This document shows, one piece after another, positions 17,272 through 26,256 of a DNA stretch of 64,000 nucleotides. The translations under genes were made by a program, and so were the position numbers. This stretch comes from Candidatus Eiseniibacteriota bacterium. Its GTDB lineage: Bacteria; Orphanbacterota; Orphanbacteria; Orphanbacterales; Orphanbacteraceae. The notes under the pieces are model-generated. The model ran no database searches. It was not told the DNA's origin and worked only from the letters and a program-made list of their open reading frames with translations. The DNA lies in assembly GCA_029262235.1 (NCBI GenBank), contig JAJCZU010000002.1:744001-808000 (forward strand). The letters run 5' to 3'. Every line of letters starts with the position of its first letter. Position 1 is the first letter of the stretch.

Positions 17272-18245
17272 TCGAAGTTCGCCAGGTGAATCGGAGCTTC
17301 GGCGCGATTCCCGCGGTGCGCGATCTTACGTTCACGATTCCCGCCGGGGAGATCGCGGTCTTTCTCGGCCCGAACGGCGCCGGCAAGTCGACCACGCTTC
17401 GCATGCTGATCGGCTTTCTTCCTCCTTCGAGCGGCGAAATCGAGATCAACGGATCGCGCGTGCGGACGAACCACACGCAGGAAAGCGCGCTGCTCGGGTA
17501 CATGCCGGAACGAATTCCCCTCTATGATGAAATGCGCGTGCGGGATTACCTGCGCTTCGTGTCGGCGATGAAGGGCATCGCGCCGGGTGCGCGCGATGGC
17601 GCCATCCTCTCCGTTACGAAGCGATGCGGCGCGACCGAAGTTCTGGGGCGACGGATCGCGAACCTGTCGCGCGGATACAGGCAGCGCGTCGGCCTCTCAC
17701 AGGCGCTGCTCGGCGATCCTCCCGTGCTCGTTCTCGACGAACCCACCGGAGGCCTCGATCCGGAGCAGGCCGTGGAGTTTCGGGATATCATTCGCTCCCT
17801 TCGCGGGAAGCATACGGTGCTGCTTTCGACGCACCTCCTTGACGAAGCCGCCCGACTTGCCGACCGGATCCTGATCCTGCACGAAGGGCGTCTTTGCGCG
17901 AACGATACGGTGGACAATCTCGCGGGAAGGGCAGGAAACGCCTCGTCGCTTTCGATCGTGGCCCGCGGGTTGACGCCTGTGGATCTGGCGGCAATCGAAT
18001 CGATTGCGGGCGTCCGCTCGGTCCGGATCGATCGCGAGGGAGAGCAAGTGTTCTTTACGGTGGAAACGATCGAAAGTGCGGACCCGGGCGCCGAGATCGC
18101 GCGCTGGATTGTGAATCGGGGAGGGGAGCTGATCCGCCTTGCGCGGGAAGCCCCGAGCCTGGAATCGATCTACCTCGCGCTGACCGCGGGCCGCGGCGCC
18201 GGTCGTGACGAAGAAAATCCCCCCGCGGCGGATGCCGTTCACTGA
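17268..18245 (+). CDS. ABC transporter ATPase, GldA-type
   Basis: A 325-residue ATPase of the ABC-2/GldA class. Walker A is GPNGAGKST (34-42), the signature is NLSRGYRQRVGLSQALLG (about 132-149) and Walker B is VLVLDEPTGGLDP (about 153-165). The C-terminal 90 residues form an extra domain often seen in GldA-like ATPases. In Bacteroidetes, GldA with GldF and GldG forms a transporter needed for gliding. Here the three-gene set follows cpoB with a GTG start inside the cpoB stop, so it is expressed from the Tol-Pal operon. Gliding itself is not implied. Confidence 0.9.
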   Translation: MIEVRQVNRSFGAIPAVRDLTFTIPAGEIAVFLGPNGAGKSTTLRMLIGFLPPSSGEIEINGSRVRTNHTQESALLGYMPERIPLYDEMRVRDYLRFVSAMKGIAPGARDGAILSVTKRCGATEVLGRRIANLSRGYRQRVGLSQALLGDPPVLVLDEPTGGLDPEQAVEFRDIIRSLRGKHTVLLSTHLLDEAARLADRILILHEGRLCANDTVDNLAGRAGNASSLSIVARGLTPVDLAAIESIAGVRSVRIDREGEQVFFTVETIESADPGAEIARWIVNRGGELIRLAREAPSLESIYLALTAGRGAGRDEENPPAADAVH

Positions 18246-18262
18246 GCGAGATTGGAGCGGCC

Positions 18263-19030
18263 GTGCGGACCGTTCTTGCAAGAGAACTGTATGAATACTT
18301 TCGGTCGCCCACGGCCTACGTCGTCGGCGCGATCTATCTTCTGCTGGCCGGCTATTTCTTTACGACTCATCTATCCGCGTATCACCTGATTTCTTTCCGG
18401 TCCTTTTCTTCGCTCGGCCCCCCGGGTGATCTCAGGATCTCGCTCGGAATTCTTCGCCCGTTTTTCGAGAATCTCAGTTTCCTCGGACTCCTCGTCGTTC
18501 CCTTTCTCACGATGCGCACGATTGCCGAGGAGAAGAGAAGTCGGAGCGTCGAGCTCCTGTTCTCCTTTCCTGTTTCGGCCCGCGCCGTACTGCACGGTAA
18601 GTTTCTCGCTGCCTGGATCTTTCTGGCCGTGATCACGGCTCCGACCCTCTTCCTGCTGATCGCGCTCGGGACGCTGGCGCCTGCCGATCCGGGTGTCGTG
18701 CTCTGCGGCTACCTCGGCCTGCTGGCGGTGGGCGGCGCGTACGTCGGGATCGGAATCCTGATTTCCTGTCTGACCTCGAGTTCACTGGTCGCGGCGGTGG
18801 CAACCTTCGGCGTTCTTCTGCTCGTATGGACGATCGGATGGTCTTCGGCGATCGCGGGACCGACATGGGGGCCCCTGCTGCAGAGCATTTCATTCCTAGA
18901 CAGGTACACGGGGCTCGCCCAGGGGCGTCTCGCATGGGGCGATCTCGCGTTCTTCGTGGTCACGGGCATACTCGCGCTCTCCTGGGCCGACTGCGTCGTG
19001 CACTCCACGCGATGGAGGGTCGACCGATGA
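18263..19030 (+). CDS. ABC-2 type permease, GldF-like
   Basis: A 255-residue integral membrane protein with about six membrane helices (around 15-35, 60-80, 100-130, 140-165, 172-195 and 225-247). It starts RTVLARELYEYFRSPTAYVV, the typical opening of GldF/ABC-2 permeases, and has EEKRSRSVELLFSFPVSA (about 90-107), the conserved cytoplasmic segment of this family. It starts with GTG 18263, 17 bases after the ATPase gene, and overlaps the GldG-like gene by 4 bases. It pairs with the GldA-type ATPase. Confidence 0.88.
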   Translation: MRTVLARELYEYFRSPTAYVVGAIYLLLAGYFFTTHLSAYHLISFRSFSSLGPPGDLRISLGILRPFFENLSFLGLLVVPFLTMRTIAEEKRSRSVELLFSFPVSARAVLHGKFLAAWIFLAVITAPTLFLLIALGTLAPADPGVVLCGYLGLLAVGGAYVGIGILISCLTSSSLVAAVATFGVLLLVWTIGWSSAIAGPTWGPLLQSISFLDRYTGLAQGRLAWGDLAFFVVTGILALSWADCVVHSTRWRVDR

Positions 19031-20355
19031 CTCCTCTCGTGCGTGCCATGCTCCTGTCCATCGCGGGGATCGCGCTGGTCGCGTTTCTGGACCGCAGCGG
19101 GGGCGTGCTCGATCTGACACGCGAATCGGCGCACACGCTCTCTGTGGGCTCGGAGCGCGTTGTGCAGGCGCTGCCGGAACCCGTCGACGTAATCGCTTTC
19201 TATCGTCCCGACGATCCCCGCACGAGCAGAATCGAGAGGCTTCTCCAGAAGTATGCCGACGCGTCCCCGTCCTTTCGCTATCGCATCATCGATCCGGATC
19301 TCTCCCCCGGCGAGGCTGCGCGCTATGACGTCACCGTGTACGGAACGATCGTGCTCGAGTCCGGGCCTCGCCGGCGCACGGTGCCGAGTCGGAGCGAGAA
19401 CGCGATCACGACGGCGCTCCTGCTCCTGTTCGACGATCGGCCACGTACGGTGCGTGTGGACGAAAGCTACGGCGGGCGAGGGGTGTCGAATACGGCGGAC
19501 GACGGCCTCAGCATCGCTGCGGAGGCGATGCGGACTTCCGGATTTCGAGTCGAACCCTTTCTGATGGCCGCGTCGCCGCAGGTTCCGGTCGACACGGATG
19601 TGCTCGTAATCGCGGGACCCCGGATCCCGATTCCGCGTCCCGCACAGGATTCACTCGAGAGCTACGTGCGCGCGGGCGGGCGCCTGCTCCTTCTGTTCGA
19701 TCCGGAAACGAACGGGGAGACGGTCGCGTTCGTGAGACGCTTCGGGATCGATGCCGGCGCCGGTGTCGTCGTTGATCCGGGGGCGGCGCTCTACGGGGGC
19801 GATATGCAGACCCCTGTTGTTGCAAGTTACGATCTTCACGACGCGACGCGCGGCCTGGCCGGCGCTTCCGTATTTCCGCGTGCGCGAGCGCTCTCCCTTT
19901 TCGAACGGGGCCGCGGAGCGGATGAAGTGCGCTCGCTGATTACGACCGGCGATGATGCCTGGGCCGAAAGCGATGTCGCGCTTCTCATGAAGAGCGGAAA
20001 AGCAGTGTTCTCCGAAGCCGCCGATGTGAAGGGGCCGCTGGCTCTCGCGATGTCCGCATCCGTTGCGTCCGAATCCGGGAAGCGCGGGCGCGTGATCGTG
20101 TTCGGCGATTCCGACTGGGTGTCGAACCGTTATTTCGCGCAGGGCGCTCACGCGAAACTACTGCTGAACGCGGTCAAATATCTGGGATGGGAAGGCGCGG
20201 CGCTCGGACTGGCACTCGGCGAAACGACATCCGAACCGTTGCTGCTTTCGCGCCCCCAGGGACGGTTCTTCTTCTGGTTCGGAAGCGCCGTTCTTCCCGG
20301 GATCTGGGCGGCACTGGGTTTCCTGTTCGTTTCCCGCTGGAGGCGAAACGGATGA
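19027..20355 (+). CDS. GldG-like ABC transporter auxiliary protein
   Basis: A 442-residue protein of the GldG/ABC_transp_aux type: N-terminal membrane helix (about 8-24), a large extracytoplasmic domain with DLTRESAHTLSVGSERVVQAL (split here as the family opening DLTxExxxTLS), a region with YVRAGGRLLLLFDPE (about 217-231), and a C-terminal membrane helix (about 415-436). These proteins accompany GldA/GldF-type transporters, and their exact role is unknown. The ATG overlaps the permease stop, and its own stop overlaps the DUF4340 start. Confidence 0.85.
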   Translation: MTPLVRAMLLSIAGIALVAFLDRSGGVLDLTRESAHTLSVGSERVVQALPEPVDVIAFYRPDDPRTSRIERLLQKYADASPSFRYRIIDPDLSPGEAARYDVTVYGTIVLESGPRRRTVPSRSENAITTALLLLFDDRPRTVRVDESYGGRGVSNTADDGLSIAAEAMRTSGFRVEPFLMAASPQVPVDTDVLVIAGPRIPIPRPAQDSLESYVRAGGRLLLLFDPETNGETVAFVRRFGIDAGAGVVVDPGAALYGGDMQTPVVASYDLHDATRGLAGASVFPRARALSLFERGRGADEVRSLITTGDDAWAESDVALLMKSGKAVFSEAADVKGPLALAMSASVASESGKRGRVIVFGDSDWVSNRYFAQGAHAKLLLNAVKYLGWEGAALGLALGETTSEPLLLSRPQGRFFFWFGSAVLPGIWAALGFLFVSRWRRNG

Positions 20356-21605
20356 GGCGTGCACTGCCGTCGCTCCTGTCCGTCGCGATGATCGCGCCGC
20401 TTCTCCTGACCGGCTGTGCGGCGCCGGAAGAGAAAGAGCCCGCGCTTCTCTTCCCCTCGGCTTCCGCGCTTCCTGACAGCTTCGTGATTCGAAACGAGTC
20501 ACTCGACTTCCACGCCGTCCCGCGATCCGGCGCGCTCTGGATGACCCGACCGATCGAAGACTGGGCCGACGTGCAGCGCACGGGGACTCTTCTGCTCGTC
20601 GCGCGGGCGGGGATTCGTGTCCGTGTTGTCGCGGACGATGTCGACGACTGGAGCGAGTACGGCCTCGCCTCGCCGCAGGCGGTCATCCGAGTCGGCGAAG
20701 AGTCACTGGCGCTCGGCAGCATGAATCGAACGCGGGACGGGATCTTCGCGCGTTCCCCGGCGCTCGATCCGCGTCTCTCCCTCGTCGGAACACCGTTCGC
20801 CGCATTTACCACGCTCACGCTCGACCAGGTTCGTGATCGCCACGCCCTTCGATTCCCGATTCGCGCCCTGCAGTCCATCGTGATCGTGGATGAGGCCGGG
20901 CCACGCTCGGCGCAGCGCGAAGGAGAGCGATGGAGCGTGCGGGAGAGCGGTGTACGCGCGAACGGGCAATCCATCTGGCGCATCGCGTTCCATCTTCTCG
21001 ACGGAACGATTCACTCGTTCGGGGATCTCGACGCGGCCCTGCGCGATACCACGATGATCGTCGAACTCGCATGGGGCGACGGGGAGTCCGGACGCGTTTC
21101 GTTCGGTGCGCCGCTTCCCGGTACGGCTCTCGTATCCGCCGCGTCAAGCGACCGTCCCGGGATTTTCCATCTTCCCGGCCGGGTTCTCGATTCCGTCCGT
21201 GTTCACGCGGCGCCCCTGTACGATGCGCGGCTGTTCTCGACACCCGCAATGCGGGCGGATCAGGTGAGGCTGCGCGAGGGGGAGCGGACCGTGACACTGG
21301 TTCGGCGCGACGACGGCTGGCGGCGTGATCGCGCAACCGGTCCCGCACTGCCGGGATCCGCGGCGCGCGCGTTTCTGCGCAATCTCGATTCGATCCGGCT
21401 CGAGGGGGTCGTTCCCGTTCCGATTGCGGGGACGTTTCATGAGGGCGGCTGGAGGATCGAAGTGGGAGACGAAGGGATCACGATTGACGGGACGAACGAT
21501 GGTCTGGTGCTGGTGAGACGCGACGGGGAAGAGGGTGTTCTGTCTCTGGCGCCGGGACACTGGAAAACACTCGAGGCGCAGGCCCGCACGCTGCTGGAGC
21601 AATAG
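20352..21605 (+). CDS. DUF4340-type lipoprotein
   Basis: A 417-residue probable lipoprotein: signal with lipobox LLLTGC (Cys22), then a long extracytoplasmic region with repeated beta-rich units of the form VIRVGEESLALGS and TVTLVRRDDGWR. This pattern and the position behind a GldG-like gene match DUF4340 proteins, which usually follow GldG-like genes. No biochemical function is established. It is the last gene of the Tol-Pal/Gld-type run that begins at 12786, and a hairpin at 21607-21637 follows the stop. Confidence 0.8.
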   Translation: MRRALPSLLSVAMIAPLLLTGCAAPEEKEPALLFPSASALPDSFVIRNESLDFHAVPRSGALWMTRPIEDWADVQRTGTLLLVARAGIRVRVVADDVDDWSEYGLASPQAVIRVGEESLALGSMNRTRDGIFARSPALDPRLSLVGTPFAAFTTLTLDQVRDRHALRFPIRALQSIVIVDEAGPRSAQREGERWSVRESGVRANGQSIWRIAFHLLDGTIHSFGDLDAALRDTTMIVELAWGDGESGRVSFGAPLPGTALVSAASSDRPGIFHLPGRVLDSVRVHAAPLYDARLFSTPAMRADQVRLREGERTVTLVRRDDGWRRDRATGPALPGSAARAFLRNLDSIRLEGVVPVPIAGTFHEGGWRIEVGDEGITIDGTNDGLVLVRRDGEEGVLSLAPGHWKTLEAQARTLLEQ

Positions 21606-21606
21606 A

Positions 21607-21637
21607 GAAGGCCCGGGCATTGCTTACCCGGGCCTTC
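21607..21637. terminator. hairpin between convergent DUF4340 and HU genes
   Basis: A perfect 11-bp inverted repeat (21607-21617 with 21627-21637), GC-rich, with a 9-base loop, lying between the ends of two convergent genes. The T runs on either side are poor, but the position suits a bidirectional terminator. Confidence 0.65.
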
Positions 21638-21658
21638 ATCAAATCATCTGAGAACGAT

Positions 21659-21928
21659 CTAGAGCGCTTCTTTGAACGACTTGCCCGCTTTGAAACGGAC
21701 GTTCTTGCTCGCCTTGATCTTGATGCTCTCACCCGTCTGCGGGTTGCGGCCCATGCGCGCTTTGCGCTTGGAAACGCCGAAGCTTCCGAAACCGGCAAGC
21801 TGTACGCCGTCCGCTTTCTTGGTGGCTTTCTTGATCGTTTCGAAGGTGTAGTCGATGATTTCGCGCGCCTGACGCTGCGAGATATCGGCCTTCTTCGCTA
21901 CTGCAGTGATCAGATCTCCCTTGTTCAC
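21659..21928 (-). CDS. HU family DNA-binding protein
   Basis: A canonical 89-residue HU: MNKGDLITAVAKKADIS at the N-terminus, LAGFGSFGVSKRKARMGRNP spanning residues 44-63 with the intercalating proline at 63, and the GKSFKEAL end. It binds and bends DNA as a dimer. The start is GTG 21928 with AGGGGGTG just upstream. It has its own promoter (22004-21976). It is the standard HU of the three HU/IHF-type proteins in this window. Confidence 0.96.
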   Translation of the reverse strand: MNKGDLITAVAKKADISQRQAREIIDYTFETIKKATKKADGVQLAGFGSFGVSKRKARMGRNPQTGESIKIKASKNVRFKAGKSFKEAL

Positions 21929-21975
21929 GGTTCACCCCCTGTGGGTTAAAGGTTTATGGTTCGAAAACCGCGCTG

Positions 21976-22004
21976 AAAGTAGCTTTGGTAAAGGGGCCTG
22001 TCAA
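21976..22004 (-). promoter_or_regulatory. sigma70-type promoter of the HU gene
   Basis: Minus strand: TTGACA (22004-21999), 17 bases, TACTTT (21981-21976). It would give a leader of about 40 bases with a good Shine-Dalgarno before GTG 21928. Confidence 0.75.
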
Positions 22005-22091
22005 CAAAAAAACCGAAAAAACCCTGAGTTTCTCGCTTTTTTTGCACATCGTGTTTCGGAATCCCTTGCGGGCGCTGTCATGCCGGGGCAT

Positions 22092-22139
22092 CAAAAAATC
22101 AAAAAACGGGGCCTCGCCTGTCCTGGCGAGACCCCGTTT
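22092..22139 (-). terminator. intrinsic terminator of the TPR gene
   Basis: Minus-strand hairpin with a 15-bp stem (one mismatch; 22125-22139 with 22104-22118), a 6-base loop and two T runs after it on that strand. It lies 25 bases beyond the TPR stop. Confidence 0.85.
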
Positions 22140-22163
22140 CCAATCGAAATCATCGTGCGGAAT

Positions 22164-23168
22164 CTAGCGCGCCGCTTCCGCTTTCTCCACTTCCTTCAGA
22201 TACTTGTCGAGCGCCGCAGCCTGCTCCCCGGCGGCTTTGCGGCCCTTGAACTTCGTGTCCTGCGCCGCTGCCTTGTAATGCTCGAGCGCCTTGGCGTCCT
22301 GGTATGACTGCTGGTAGTAGATCGCGAGCTGGTAGTGCGAACTCCCGTGTTTCTGGTTCCGCTCCAGCACGCCGAGATACTCCGCTTCGGCTTCCTTCAT
22401 CTGCTTCTGGCTCCGATGGATCTCCGCCGAATAGAAGTACGGGCGATAGTCATCGGGCTTCAGTTGCTTCGCCTTGTTGAGATGGCTGAGAGCCAGCTGA
22501 TTCTTGCCGAGCTGCTGATAGATGAGGCCCAGATCCGTCTGGATCGAGAACAGAGTCGACTTGTCCTTACCCTGAGCGATGTACTGGTCGTAGTACTTGA
22601 TGGCTTCGTCGAACTTCTTGCTGGCCTTGCCGTCGTCGTATTCGATCCGGCCGAGCCTGTAAAGCGCGATCAGATGCGCGTCGGGCTCGAGCGTAAGACC
22701 CTTCTTGTATTCGGTCTTCGCCTTCGTGGTCTTCTTCGTCTTGTAATAGAGATCACCGAGAGCGTAGTGCACCTGGGCGTTCCCCGGCTGCAGTTTGACA
22801 GCCTCGGTCAGATGCGTCTGTGCATCCGCGTACTTCTTGGCGCGCAGAAAGTAGTCGCCTGCGCCGAGCCTGGCGTCGAAGTTGTCCTTGTCGAGGAACT
22901 CGATCACCGTCAGATAGTTCTTTTTGACGGTGGCCCAGTCTTCGAGTTTCTCCGCGGCTTTCGCGCCGCCGATCCAAGCGTCGACGTACTCGCCGTCTTC
23001 GGTCGTGGCTGCCTGAAACTTGGCAAGGGCTCCTTTGTAGTCCGCTTTCTTGAGAAGCGCGTTCCCTTCGGTCGTCAGCGATTTCGCATCGGCGAACGCC
23101 TGCCCTGTCATGATAAGCAGCGCAAACGCAAGCACGGCGCATGTAGATACAATGCCTTTGATTCTCAT
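22164..23168 (-). CDS. exported TPR-repeat protein
   Basis: A 334-residue protein with a signal peptide (about 1-27, ending QAFAD) and TPR repeats through almost its whole length, for example ALAKFQAATTEDGEYVDAWI, AVKLQPGNAQVHYALGDLYY and HLNKAKQLKPDDYRPYFYSA. TPR arrays bind partner proteins, and nothing identifies the partner. The ATG at 23168 has a perfect GGAGGA 8 bases upstream. It is transcribed divergently from the PorV-like gene, ends in its own terminator, and therefore seems to be monocistronic. Confidence 0.85.
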   Translation of the reverse strand: MRIKGIVSTCAVLAFALLIMTGQAFADAKSLTTEGNALLKKADYKGALAKFQAATTEDGEYVDAWIGGAKAAEKLEDWATVKKNYLTVIEFLDKDNFDARLGAGDYFLRAKKYADAQTHLTEAVKLQPGNAQVHYALGDLYYKTKKTTKAKTEYKKGLTLEPDAHLIALYRLGRIEYDDGKASKKFDEAIKYYDQYIAQGKDKSTLFSIQTDLGLIYQQLGKNQLALSHLNKAKQLKPDDYRPYFYSAEIHRSQKQMKEAEAEYLGVLERNQKHGSSHYQLAIYYQQSYQDAKALEHYKAAAQDTKFKGRKAAGEQAAALDKYLKEVEKAEAAR

Positions 23169-23206
23169 AAAGTTATCCTCCGTATCGAGATAGGGATACT
23201 GGCAGG

Positions 23207-23236
23207 ACCCTAGCAATGATACCCCGCAGGTGTCAA
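23207..23236 (-). promoter_or_regulatory. putative promoter of the TPR gene
   Basis: Minus strand: TTGACA (23236-23231), 18 bases, TAGGGT (23212-23207). The -35 box is perfect and the -10 box weak. A leader of about 30 bases would result. Confidence 0.5.
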
Positions 23237-23284
23237 GAAAGGTCCCTCGCGGGAAATACGCGTATATTGCGTCTTCTCAAGGAG

Positions 23285-23314
23285 TTGACAGGTTCGTAAC
23301 CCTTTGGTAAGCAT
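23285..23314 (+). promoter_or_regulatory. putative promoter of the PorV-like gene
   Basis: TTGACA (23285-23290) with a poor -10 box 17-18 bases downstream (TAAGCA or AAGCAT, 23308-23314). The -35 box is convincing and the -10 box is not, so activator dependence is possible. A TATATT at 23263-23268 lies upstream without a matching -35. Confidence 0.4.
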
Positions 23315-23333
23315 AGATCGTACAAAGGAGACG

Positions 23334-24305
23334 ATGTTGCGTTTCTTCAGAAAACAATACGAGGGACTGCTGCTCACCGCCGCGGTCGTGGCAATGGCGG
23401 GTCCCGCTCTCGTCTTCGCAGCAAGCGACCAGGTCGGCACACGTGCCTATCCGTTCCTGCGGATCCCAGTGGATGCGCGGGCCGTCGGCATGGGCGGGGC
23501 GGCGACGTCGACCGCGCGGGGACCCTTCGCGCTCGAATGGAATCCCGCCGGCGCGGCGTCCGTCAACCGGCCGACCATCGGAACGTCCTACCTCGACTAT
23601 GTGCTGAGCGGCGTGCATTCCGGCGCTGTCTATTTCCTGCAACCCGCGGGAAACAGGGGATCGTACGGATTCATGATCCGCTACTTCCGCGCGGGCGACA
23701 TTCAGGAAACGACACAGGAAAATCCGACGGGGGAGGGACTCCCCACTTTTCAGTCGACGGACATCGTCGCGAAAGCCGCGTTCGCCTACCGGTTGACTCC
23801 TGACCTCTACGCAGGCATGTCGGTCGGGGTCATTTCCGGCGGCATCGCCGACGCCAGCAGCTTCGGCATTACGAGCGACTACGGAGTGCTCTGGAAAGAC
23901 GCGTGGCGAAAGCTGAACCTGGGCGGGGCCGTGCGGCATGCCGGCACCCAGACTTCGGCCTATGTCGCGGTTACGGATCCGCTTCCCGTGACCGTATCCG
24001 GCGGCGCTTCCTACGACTTCTTCGATCGCGTCCTCGTGGCCGTCGATTACGGCTGGAGTCTCGACTGGGAAGGCACTGTCGACATGGGAATCGAATGGGA
24101 GGCCGTTCCTGATTTCTTCCTCCGCGCCGGGCGCCAGTCGCGCATCGCCGATTACCAGGACTTTCAAAACGACGCCGGGCTCGCGGGACTCACCTTCGGC
24201 GCCGGGCTTCGCAAGGTTCGCAGTTATCAGGTCGACTACGGGTACGCTTCATTCGGCGAACTCGGCGGCACTCATCGCATCTCTCTCGTACTGGAGATTC
24301 AGTAG
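23334..24305 (+). CDS. PorV/PorQ-family outer-membrane protein (first copy)
   Basis: A 323-residue predicted outer-membrane beta-barrel of the PorV/PorQ (UPF0164) family. After a signal peptide (about 1-30) comes the family signature: DARAVGMGGA (about 46-55) and ALEWNPAG (about 64-71), then amphipathic strands up to the C-terminus. In Bacteroidetes, PorV is a type IX secretion shuttle, but many FCB-group genomes carry homologues without that system, and no core type IX gene is in this window. The chosen ATG has AAGGAG 3-4 bases upstream. purD follows after 3 bases, so they may share a transcript. Confidence 0.82.
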   Translation: MLRFFRKQYEGLLLTAAVVAMAGPALVFAASDQVGTRAYPFLRIPVDARAVGMGGAATSTARGPFALEWNPAGAASVNRPTIGTSYLDYVLSGVHSGAVYFLQPAGNRGSYGFMIRYFRAGDIQETTQENPTGEGLPTFQSTDIVAKAAFAYRLTPDLYAGMSVGVISGGIADASSFGITSDYGVLWKDAWRKLNLGGAVRHAGTQTSAYVAVTDPLPVTVSGGASYDFFDRVLVAVDYGWSLDWEGTVDMGIEWEAVPDFFLRAGRQSRIADYQDFQNDAGLAGLTFGAGLRKVRSYQVDYGYASFGELGGTHRISLVLEIQ

Positions 24306-24308
24306 GCG

Positions 24309-25577
24309 ATGCGCGTTCTCATCGTGGGCAGCGGGGGGCGGGAACACGCGATCGCGGCTCATCTCGCGAAGTCGCCCCGCGTGGATTGCATTTTTGCGGC
24401 GCCCGGCCGCGCCGGATTCGGCCCCGAAGCGGAACCTGTGCCACTGGCCTCACTCTCTCCCGAAGATATTCTGCACACAGCGCGAAAAGTCTCCGCGGAC
24501 CTCACCGTGATCGGGCCCGAGCAGCCGCTCGTGGCCGGCGCGGCCGATCTCCTTCGCAGTGAAAGCATGGCGGTGTTCGGTCCGGGGGCGGACGCGGCGA
24601 TGCTCGAAGGCAGCAAGGAGTTTGCGAAGCAGGCGCTGCTCGAAGCGGGCGTTCCGACCGGTGATTTCCGCACGATCCGCGATCGGAACGACCTCGACCG
24701 CGCGCTCGCGGAAATCGGCCTTCCTGCTGCGATGAAAGCCGACGGCCTGGCTGCGGGCAAAGGTGTCGTGATCGTGCGCCACGGGCAGGAAGCGGACGAA
24801 GTGTTCCGCTCGTTCGTTCTCGACGGCAGTCTCGGCGAGGCGGGGCGTACGCTGCTGCTTGAGGAGTTTCTCGATGGCGAGGAGCTCTCGCTGTTCGCGC
24901 TCGTGGACGGAGATCGTTACGCCCTCTTTCCTACGGCCCGCGATTACAAGCGAATCGGAGATGGCGGAACGGGTGCGAACACGGGAGGCATGGGCGCCAT
25001 CGTCCCGGTCCCCGAATGGACGGAAGGTCCGGCGGCAGAGCTGGGCGAAGTCGTCTTTCCGCCGCTGCTCCGGGAACTCGGGCGTCGCGGCATCCGTTAC
25101 CAGGGCATCTTGTACGCCGGTCTCATCCTTACGGAAAACGGTCCGCGCGTTCTCGAGTTCAACTGCCGTTTCGGTGACCCGGAAGCGCAGGCGCTGCTGC
25201 CGCTGGTCGCGGAAGATCTGACCGAGCGCATGCTGGCCATCGCGCGCGGCTCCTGGATCGACGGTCCGATCGCGATGACGGGCGAGTCCGCCACGTGTCT
25301 CGTCCTTGCCGCCCCCGGCTATCCCGAAAGCGCGCAGACCGGCGGGGTGATCGAAGGGCTGGACGCTCCGAAGCGCCCGGGCGTTCATGTCTTTCACGCG
25401 GGTACGGAAAAGCGCGACGACAATTGGATCGTGGCAGGGGGCCGGGTCTTGAACGTGGTGGCCACCGCGGCCGATCCGGCGCGTGCCCGCGCGGCCGCGC
25501 ACGACGCGGCTTCGACGATTCGCTTTCCGGGGGTGCAGCTCCGAACGGACATCGGACTCCCGGGCGTGCGGGGATGA
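24309..25577 (+). CDS. purD: phosphoribosylamine-glycine ligase
   Basis: ATP-grasp enzyme of purine synthesis that joins glycine to phosphoribosylamine. The 422-residue protein opens with RVLIVGSGGREHAIA, has the ATP-grasp segments MKADGLAAGKGVVIV (about 145-159), GTGANTGGMGAIVPVP and the metal-binding LEFNCRFGDPEAQALLP (about 281-297). The length is standard. It sits directly behind the PorV-like gene and one base before the Sua5/YrdC gene. Confidence 0.97.
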   Translation: MRVLIVGSGGREHAIAAHLAKSPRVDCIFAAPGRAGFGPEAEPVPLASLSPEDILHTARKVSADLTVIGPEQPLVAGAADLLRSESMAVFGPGADAAMLEGSKEFAKQALLEAGVPTGDFRTIRDRNDLDRALAEIGLPAAMKADGLAAGKGVVIVRHGQEADEVFRSFVLDGSLGEAGRTLLLEEFLDGEELSLFALVDGDRYALFPTARDYKRIGDGGTGANTGGMGAIVPVPEWTEGPAAELGEVVFPPLLRELGRRGIRYQGILYAGLILTENGPRVLEFNCRFGDPEAQALLPLVAEDLTERMLAIARGSWIDGPIAMTGESATCLVLAAPGYPESAQTGGVIEGLDAPKRPGVHVFHAGTEKRDDNWIVAGGRVLNVVATAADPARARAAAHDAASTIRFPGVQLRTDIGLPGVRG

Positions 25578-25578
25578 C

Positions 25579-26196
25579 GTGGACCGCCCGCTGAAACGAT
25601 CGCTCCCCGCCCTCGATCCGCGATCCCATCCCCATGCGTATGATGAATTCCTCGCGGTCGTCAAAAGTGGCGGCCTGATCGCGTATCCGGCCGAGACGAT
25701 GTACGGCCTCGGCGCCATCGGTCCCGACCGCGAGCACGAAGCCCGGGTGAACCTCCTGAAAGGTCGTCCCCCCGAGAGCCCCCTTATCTATCTGACCGAC
25801 GGGTGGGCTCGCTGTTCCTCGGTCTGTGCGGACCCGGGCGGCACGGGGCGCGCTCTCGCCGCGCGATTCTGGCCCGGGCCACTGACGATCGTGCTCCCGC
25901 GAATCGACGGGGAGGGGACGATCGCATTCCGCCAGCCGCACCTGCCGTCTGTGCTTCGCTGGATTCACGATCTCGACGCCCTTCTCAGTTCGACGTCGGC
26001 GAACCGTTCCGGGGAGCCGCCCGCATTCACCGAAGCCGCTCTTCTAACCGCGTTCGAAACAGACCTGGACGCGATCGTGCTGGGCGGCGATTTCGCCTCC
26101 GGGGGGGCGCCGTCGACGATCGTCCGCGTGAACGATGACGGCTGCGAGATTCTCCGGGAAGGGGCCATCTCAGAAGGCATGATCCGCACCGCCTAA
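25579..26196 (+). CDS. L-threonylcarbamoyladenylate synthase (Sua5/YrdC/TsaC family)
   Basis: Makes the threonylcarbamoyl-AMP used for the t6A37 modification of tRNAs that read ANN codons. The YrdC-fold protein (about 205 residues) shows IAYPAETMYGLGA, KGRPPESPL, STSANRSGEP and GAPSTIV in order. The frame is open upstream, but GTG 25579 lies one base after purD and gives the normal N-terminus. The Sua5 domain found at the C-terminus of long Sua5 proteins is absent, so it is of the short TsaC type. Confidence 0.88.
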   Translation: MDRPLKRSLPALDPRSHPHAYDEFLAVVKSGGLIAYPAETMYGLGAIGPDREHEARVNLLKGRPPESPLIYLTDGWARCSSVCADPGGTGRALAARFWPGPLTIVLPRIDGEGTIAFRQPHLPSVLRWIHDLDALLSSTSANRSGEPPAFTEAALLTAFETDLDAIVLGGDFASGGAPSTIVRVNDDGCEILREGAISEGMIRTA

Positions 26197-26256
26197 CTCA
26201 CCCATACGTAAAGATTTGGAGCACCCGCGGGCAGGCGATTCATCCCCGCGCGAAAC

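Noticed and set aside
17268-20355. Gld-type genes as evidence of gliding motility
   Set aside because: GldA/F/G-like transporters are widespread in non-gliding bacteria and no other gld or spr gene is seen.
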